Below, one piece after another: positions 60,213-64,000 of a DNA stretch of 64,000 nucleotides. The stretch's first letter is position 1. Each line of letters begins with the position of its first letter. This stretch comes from Rhodanobacter sp. T12-5. GTDB lineage: Bacteria; Pseudomonadota; Gammaproteobacteria; Xanthomonadales; Rhodanobacteraceae. The notes under the pieces were generated by a model. The model was given only the letters and a program-made list of their open reading frames with translations. It made no database searches and was not told the origin of the DNA. The DNA is taken from contig NZ_NPKN01000010.1 in the NCBI RefSeq assembly GCF_008329435.1, positions 1 through 64,000 of the forward strand. The letters run 5' to 3'. Both the position numbers and the translations under genes were made by a program.

Positions 60213-61622
60213 ATGATTTCCCGAAGGCGTTTTCTGCAGTCATCGCTCACAGCAGCGCTGGTTCCACTCTTGCCACGCGTGTCTCTCGGCGCCACTGGGG
60301 CGCTGCGCTACCGGCCTGAATGGTCCACTTTCTGCGCGATGCCGATGTTTCAGGACTACCTTGCTGCGATAAGTGCCATGAAGGCCAATACCAATGCATC
60401 CGATCCGAATAGCTGGAATTACTGGGTGAATGTCCACAAGGATTTCTGCCCGCATCGCGTCGCATATTTTCTGGCCTGGCATCGCGGCTTTCTGTTTCGG
60501 TTCGAAGCGCAAGTGCGAGCAGTGTCGGGAAACCCTGATTTGGTAATTCCCTATTGGGACTACTACACCAATCCGGTGATGCCGATCGAATTCACCGATA
60601 CCACATCACCGCTCTACATCGCCAATCGTCAAAACACGGACGTGACCAATGCGCTCAGCCTCGATCCGTTTGCTCCCACGGTCACCAATTTTCAACGCGG
60701 CCTGACCAATGCCTTCGAGACGACCTTGGAGACCTTGCCCCACAATCCGGTGCACAATCTTATAGGCGGTGCGATGGGGGCTGTCACGGTTTCCCCGAGA
60801 GACCCGATCTTCTGGGTTCACCATGGCAACATCGACCGTCTGTGGGCTGCGTGGTGCAATGCTGGCGGTGGGCGAACCATGCCCCCTTCGACGGACCCCT
60901 ATTGGGCGGGATCTTTCAACTACGGCCCCGGGGTTCCGACCATAAAGCGCGTCTGGACAATCTCGGACTCAGTCCTGCGCTACCAATACGACAACGAGAC
61001 CATGCCAATGGCTCTGCCCGTGATATCGGTTCCGCCGCAGCCAGCGGCGATCACCCTGCAGGCGCTTTCGTCCACGCCGCAGGGTGCGCTTGCCGTATCC
61101 CTGGGAGGTGGGCAACGGCTGGCGCTGGATGAGAAGTCGGTCAGCGTCGCTGTACCCCTTGGTGTGACGGATCGCAACCAGGTCCGCTCGTTGCTGCTCA
61201 AACAGGCCGCCACGAAGGTGCAAGCCCCGATCGACAATTCCCTGCAGGTCGTGCTGGATGGTGTCCGCTTGACCGAACTCGGCAAGAAGGGCGGTTATTT
61301 CTACAAGATCTATATCAACCTTCCCGCGCAGGCGGGGACGTCCCAGCCCGAAACGAAGTACCTGCTGGGCACTGTGGGGTCGTTCGAGATCACCGGCATG
61401 TTGAATCACATGGCGATGAGTGGCATGCCCATGGCCAAAGCCAGCGACGGTGTCCGGATTGCTTACCCGGCCACCGATGCGCTGGCGCGGATCGCGCCCG
61501 GAAACCTCGACAGGCTGACCATCTCCTTCGTTCGTGTCGATGGCAGCGGCAGGCCGGCGAAAGGCACGGTGATCACCGTGAGGGAATTCAGAGTGGAGAC
61601 CACCAACCCGACGGCCCGGTAA
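60213..61622 (+). CDS. Tat-exported tyrosinase/catechol oxidase, copy 2
   Basis: A 469-residue paralogue of the gene at 42149. The Tat signal is MISRRRFLQSSLTAALVPLL. Copper A ligands are His75, His81 and His90 with Cys79 (VNVHKDFCPHRVAYFLAWHR); copper B ligands are His177, His181 (PHNPVHNLIGG) and the HH pair at 203-204 (FWVHHGNIDRLWAAW). The C-terminal beta domain (GGYFYKIYINLP, TISFVRVDGSG, GTVITVREFRVE) matches copy 1. The start at 60213 has GGAGAAAAAC upstream; an in-frame ATG at 60201 is less likely. GC content is visibly lower than in copy 1 and the core genome. A LuxR-type regulator is divergent upstream. Confidence 0.92.
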   Translation: MISRRRFLQSSLTAALVPLLPRVSLGATGALRYRPEWSTFCAMPMFQDYLAAISAMKANTNASDPNSWNYWVNVHKDFCPHRVAYFLAWHRGFLFRFEAQVRAVSGNPDLVIPYWDYYTNPVMPIEFTDTTSPLYIANRQNTDVTNALSLDPFAPTVTNFQRGLTNAFETTLETLPHNPVHNLIGGAMGAVTVSPRDPIFWVHHGNIDRLWAAWCNAGGGRTMPPSTDPYWAGSFNYGPGVPTIKRVWTISDSVLRYQYDNETMPMALPVISVPPQPAAITLQALSSTPQGALAVSLGGGQRLALDEKSVSVAVPLGVTDRNQVRSLLLKQAATKVQAPIDNSLQVVLDGVRLTELGKKGGYFYKIYINLPAQAGTSQPETKYLLGTVGSFEITGMLNHMAMSGMPMAKASDGVRIAYPATDALARIAPGNLDRLTISFVRVDGSGRPAKGTVITVREFRVETTNPTAR

Positions 61623-61677
61623 GCATCGTCGACGCAATTGCCACCGCCACGTCATCGGTTCCTGGCCAGGCGATCAT

Positions 61678-61720
61678 GAAAAAACGGCGACGCCGATGCG
61701 GCGCCGCCGTCTTTGTTTCA
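61678..61720 (+). terminator. Terminator after tyrosinase 2
   Basis: AAAAACGGCGACG opposite GCCGCCGTCTTTGTTT forms an imperfect GC-rich hairpin with an A-run before and a T-rich tail after, so it can serve the plus-strand tyrosinase and also the convergent fadA. Confidence 0.6.
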
Positions 61721-61754
61721 CATGAGTGGATGCTCGACGTGCGTGAGGTGATCC

Positions 61755-62960
61755 TCAGAGCGCCTCGAAAACGCCCGCCGCGCCCATGCCGGTGCCGATG
61801 CACATTGTCACCATGCCGTACTTCTGCTTGCGCCGGCGCATGCCGTGCACCAGCGTGGCGATGCGCACCGCGCCGGTCGCACCGAGCGGGTGGCCAAGCG
61901 CAATCGCGCCGCCAAGCGGGTTGACCTTGCTCGGGTCGAGTTTGAGGTCACCCATCACGGCGAGGGCCTGGGCGGCGAAGGCTTCGTTGAGTTCGATCCA
62001 GTCGAGCTGATCCTGGCTGATGCCGGTCTGCTTGAGGGCTTTCGGGATGGCTTCCCTCGGGCCGATGCCCATCACTTCCGGCGGTACGCCGGCGACGGAG
62101 AAGCCGACGAAGCGGGCCAACGGCTGAAGGTTGTATTCCTTGATGGCTTTTTCGCTGGCGAGCAGCACGGCACCGGCGCCGTCGGACATCTGGCTGGAGT
62201 TGCCGGCGGTGACGGTGCCGCCGAACTGGCCGTTGCGGAACACGGTCTTCAGCTTGCCCAGCACTTCCAGCGTGGTGCCGGCGCGCGGGCCTTCGTCGGC
62301 GGTGATGTTGCGGCTGTCGGTGACGATCTGGCGGGTGGCGAGGTTGGGGTAGTGGTCGTCCAATGCGAACGGGCTGATCTCGTCGTTGAATTCGCCGGCG
62401 GCCTGGGCGGCCAGTGCGCGGCGGTGGCTTTCCACCGAGAACGCGTCCTGCTGCTCGCGGCTGATTTTCCACTTCTTCGCCACGTTCTCGGCGGTGATGC
62501 CCATGCCGTAGGCGATGCCGATGTTCTCATCGTTGAAGATGGCCGGGTTCATCGCGATCTTGTGGCCCATCATGGGCACCATGCTCATGCTCTCGGTGCC
62601 GCCGGCAAGCATCAGGTCGTCCAGGCCCAGGCGGATGCGGTCGGCGGCCATCGCCACCGACTGCAGGCCGGAGGAGCAGAAGCGGTTGACGGTGACGCCG
62701 GGCACGGTGTGCGGCAGGCCGGCCAGCAGCAGGCCGATGCGCGCCACGTTCATGCCTTGCTCGGCCTCGGGCATGGCGCAGCCGATGATGACGTCGCCGA
62801 TCTGGTGCGGGTCGATGCCGGGCGCCTGCGCCATCACGGCGCGGATCACGTGGGCGAGCATGTCGTCCGGGCGGGTGTAGCGGAACACGCCGCGCGGGGC
62901 CTTGCCGACCGGGGTGCGGGTGGCGGCGACGATGTAGGCGTCTTGCACTTGCTTGGTCAT
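61755..62960 (-). CDS. fadA: Acetyl-CoA acyltransferase (thiolase, FadA type)
   Basis: Thiolase performs the last step of beta-oxidation, splitting 3-ketoacyl-CoA. The 401-residue product has the active-site Cys in [18 protein letters not shown], the His in [18 protein letters not shown] and the C-terminal Cys in [13 protein letters not shown]. The start at 62960 gives [15 protein letters not shown]. It follows fadB on the same strand, the fadNA/fadBA order, with a REP-like palindrome in the gap. Confidence 0.94.
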   Translation of the reverse strand: MTKQVQDAYIVAATRTPVGKAPRGVFRYTRPDDMLAHVIRAVMAQAPGIDPHQIGDVIIGCAMPEAEQGMNVARIGLLLAGLPHTVPGVTVNRFCSSGLQSVAMAADRIRLGLDDLMLAGGTESMSMVPMMGHKIAMNPAIFNDENIGIAYGMGITAENVAKKWKISREQQDAFSVESHRRALAAQAAGEFNDEISPFALDDHYPNLATRQIVTDSRNITADEGPRAGTTLEVLGKLKTVFRNGQFGGTVTAGNSSQMSDGAGAVLLASEKAIKEYNLQPLARFVGFSVAGVPPEVMGIGPREAIPKALKQTGISQDQLDWIELNEAFAAQALAVMGDLKLDPSKVNPLGGAIALGHPLGATGAVRIATLVHGMRRRKQKYGMVTMCIGTGMGAAGVFEAL

Positions 62961-63002
62961 GGTCTTCAATCCTTAATGGAGCAACCTGCCATCTCTTCGG
63001 TC

Positions 63003-63030
63003 GTCATACCCGCTTTCGCGGGAATGACGC
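63003..63030. repeat. REP-like intergenic palindrome
   Basis: CGTCATACCCGC, TTTC loop, GCGGGAATGACG: a 12-base stem with one mismatch. This sequence type is a widespread intergenic repeat in Xanthomonadales and other high-GC proteobacteria. Here it lies between fadB and fadA, where it could stabilise one part of the transcript or reduce read-through. Only one copy was noticed in the window. Confidence 0.75.
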
Positions 63031-63077
63031 CGCGTAGGGAGTCGGGTTGTCTCTGAAAATTGGGAGCAGGGCGCGGA

Positions 63078-64000
63078 TCAGTTCCTGAGCGGCTTGCCGG
63101 TAGTCATGGTGTGGGCGATGCGGGCCTGGGTCTTCTCGGTTTTGGCCAGCTCCACGAAGTGCTTGCGTTCCAGCGCCAGCAGCCATTCCTCGTCAACGGT
63201 CGAGCCACGTTCGATGACGCCGCCGCACAAGGTGTCGGCGATGCGCCTGGCGATCTCCACGTCGTGTTCGGAAGCGAAGTAACCGGCCTGAAGGTTGGCC
63301 AGCGAGGCTTTGAATGTGGCGGTGCCGACGTCGCCGGCGACCGGAATGGCGCGCTGGTACAGCGGCGGGCGGTAGCCGGTTTCGGCCAGTGCGTTGGCCA
63401 CCTGCTTGGCGACGTAGAGCAGTTCGTAGGTATTGAACACGACCACGTCGCTGTCGCGCAGCAGGCCCATGTTCTTCGCTTCGATCGCGCTGGGCGAAAC
63501 CTTGGCCATTGCCACGGTCTCGAATACCTTCTTCAGTTCCTCGAATGGGTCGTTCGGGTTGGCTTTCGCCGCGCGCACGGCCAGTTCGTGCAGGCCGCCG
63601 CCGGCCGGCAGCAAGCCGACGCCGGCTTCGACCAGGCCGAGATAGCTCTCGAGCGCGGCAACCGTCCGGGCGGAGTGCATCTGGAATTCGCAGCCGCCGC
63701 CGAGGGCGAGGCCACGCACGGCAGAGACCACCGGCACCAGCGAATGCTTGATGCGCATGCTGGTGCGCTGGAAGTTGGCGACCATCTTCTCGAAGTCGTC
63801 GAACTTGCCGTCCTTCAGCAGACCCAGTGCGCCCTTGAGGTCGGCGCCGGCGGAGAACGGTTCGCTGGTCTGCCAGATCACTACCGCCTTCAACTTCTCT
63901 TCGGCGACGCCGATCGCGTGCTGGATGCCGTCGAGCACGTGATCGTTGACCGTATGCATCTTGGTCTTGAACGAGAGGATGCCGATGCCGTCGTCGCCCA
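63078..64000 (-). CDS. fadB: Fatty-acid oxidation FadB-type protein, C-terminal enoyl-CoA hydratase part (runs off the window)
   Basis: At least 307 residues are visible; the gene continues past the right edge. The visible part is a crotonase domain: GIGILSFKTKMHTVNDHVLD, the oxyanion-hole segment SEPFSAGADLKGAL, and VVSAVRGLALGGGCEFQMHS with the second oxyanion-hole glycine and catalytic-site Glu region (LGLVEAGVGLLPAGGG). In this type the 3-hydroxyacyl-CoA dehydrogenase domains come first and the hydratase last (FadN-like order), which agrees with the hydratase lying at the 3' end here. It is co-directional with fadA, 117 bases apart. Confidence 0.9.
   Translation of the reverse strand, partial: GDDGIGILSFKTKMHTVNDHVLDGIQHAIGVAEEKLKAVVIWQTSEPFSAGADLKGALGLLKDGKFDDFEKMVANFQRTSMRIKHSLVPVVSAVRGLALGGGCEFQMHSARTVAALESYLGLVEAGVGLLPAGGGLHELAVRAAKANPNDPFEELKKVFETVAMAKVSPSAIEAKNMGLLRDSDVVVFNTYELLYVAKQVANALAETGYRPPLYQRAIPVAGDVGTATFKASLANLQAGYFASEHDVEIARRIADTLCGGVIERGSTVDEEWLLALERKHFVELAKTEKTQARIAHTMTTGKPLRN

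Overview
The window is a stretch of high-GC gammaproteobacterial chromosome that looks like the Xanthomonadales, most likely the Rhodanobacteraceae (Rhodanobacter, Dyella or Luteibacter type). The reasons are the gene order smpB-ratA-rnfH / bamE-fur / recN-hrcA-grpE-dnaK-dnaJ-dapB-carAB-greA, the 41-residue form of ribosomal protein L36, and cmk-rpsA-ihfB-lapA-lapB followed by surface-polysaccharide genes. Genus level is inference; no search was possible.

Layout. (1) 1-1137: the right end of an integrated element. It holds the end of an IS3-type insertion sequence inside a tyrosine recombinase gene, one small unknown gene, and a displaced copy of the tmRNA 3' end (1120-1137) that marks the attachment site beside smpB. 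(2) 1141-7806: conserved housekeeping genes (smpB, ratA, rnfH, bamE, fur), a divergent two-component pair, and recN. (3) 8093-20063: the heat-shock operon with a good sigma-32-like promoter, dapB, an isolated 2OG-Fe(II) oxygenase, carAB-greA, and convergent rpmJ. (4) 20125-23659: LysR regulator, FadH-type dienoyl-CoA reductase and acyl-CoA-binding protein. (5) 23771-32036: cmk, rpsA, ihfB, lapA, lapB, a WecA-like transferase, a WbpM/CapD-like dehydratase and galU, linking LPS assembly control to sugar-nucleotide supply. (6) 32131-41615: metabolic and stress genes, including a subclass B3 metallo-beta-lactamase and a translationally coupled alkylation-repair operon (ada, 2OG oxygenase, alkB, alkA-like glycosylase) with a predicted Ada box.

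(7) 42149-61622 is an accessory region bounded by two paralogous Tat-exported tyrosinases. Between them lie an atypical zinc-ribbon SDR, an MFS-AraC pair, a sulfotransferase, an unrecognised protein, an ECF sigma factor with a membrane Ser/Thr kinase, a di-haem cytochrome, a MddA-like membrane methyltransferase, an ATP-grasp protein, a formate/nitrite-type channel interrupted by a stop codon, and a LuxR-type regulator divergent from the second tyrosinase. (8) 61755-64000: fadA and the 3' part of fadB, separated by a REP-like palindrome.

The most informative second-look items are the tmRNA attachment scar, the Ada-controlled operon whose extra oxygenase has Tyr where an HxD iron-binding His would be expected, the tyrosinase pair with a perfect inverted repeat in front of the second copy, the interrupted channel gene, and the unrecognised 49.3-50.4 kb protein.
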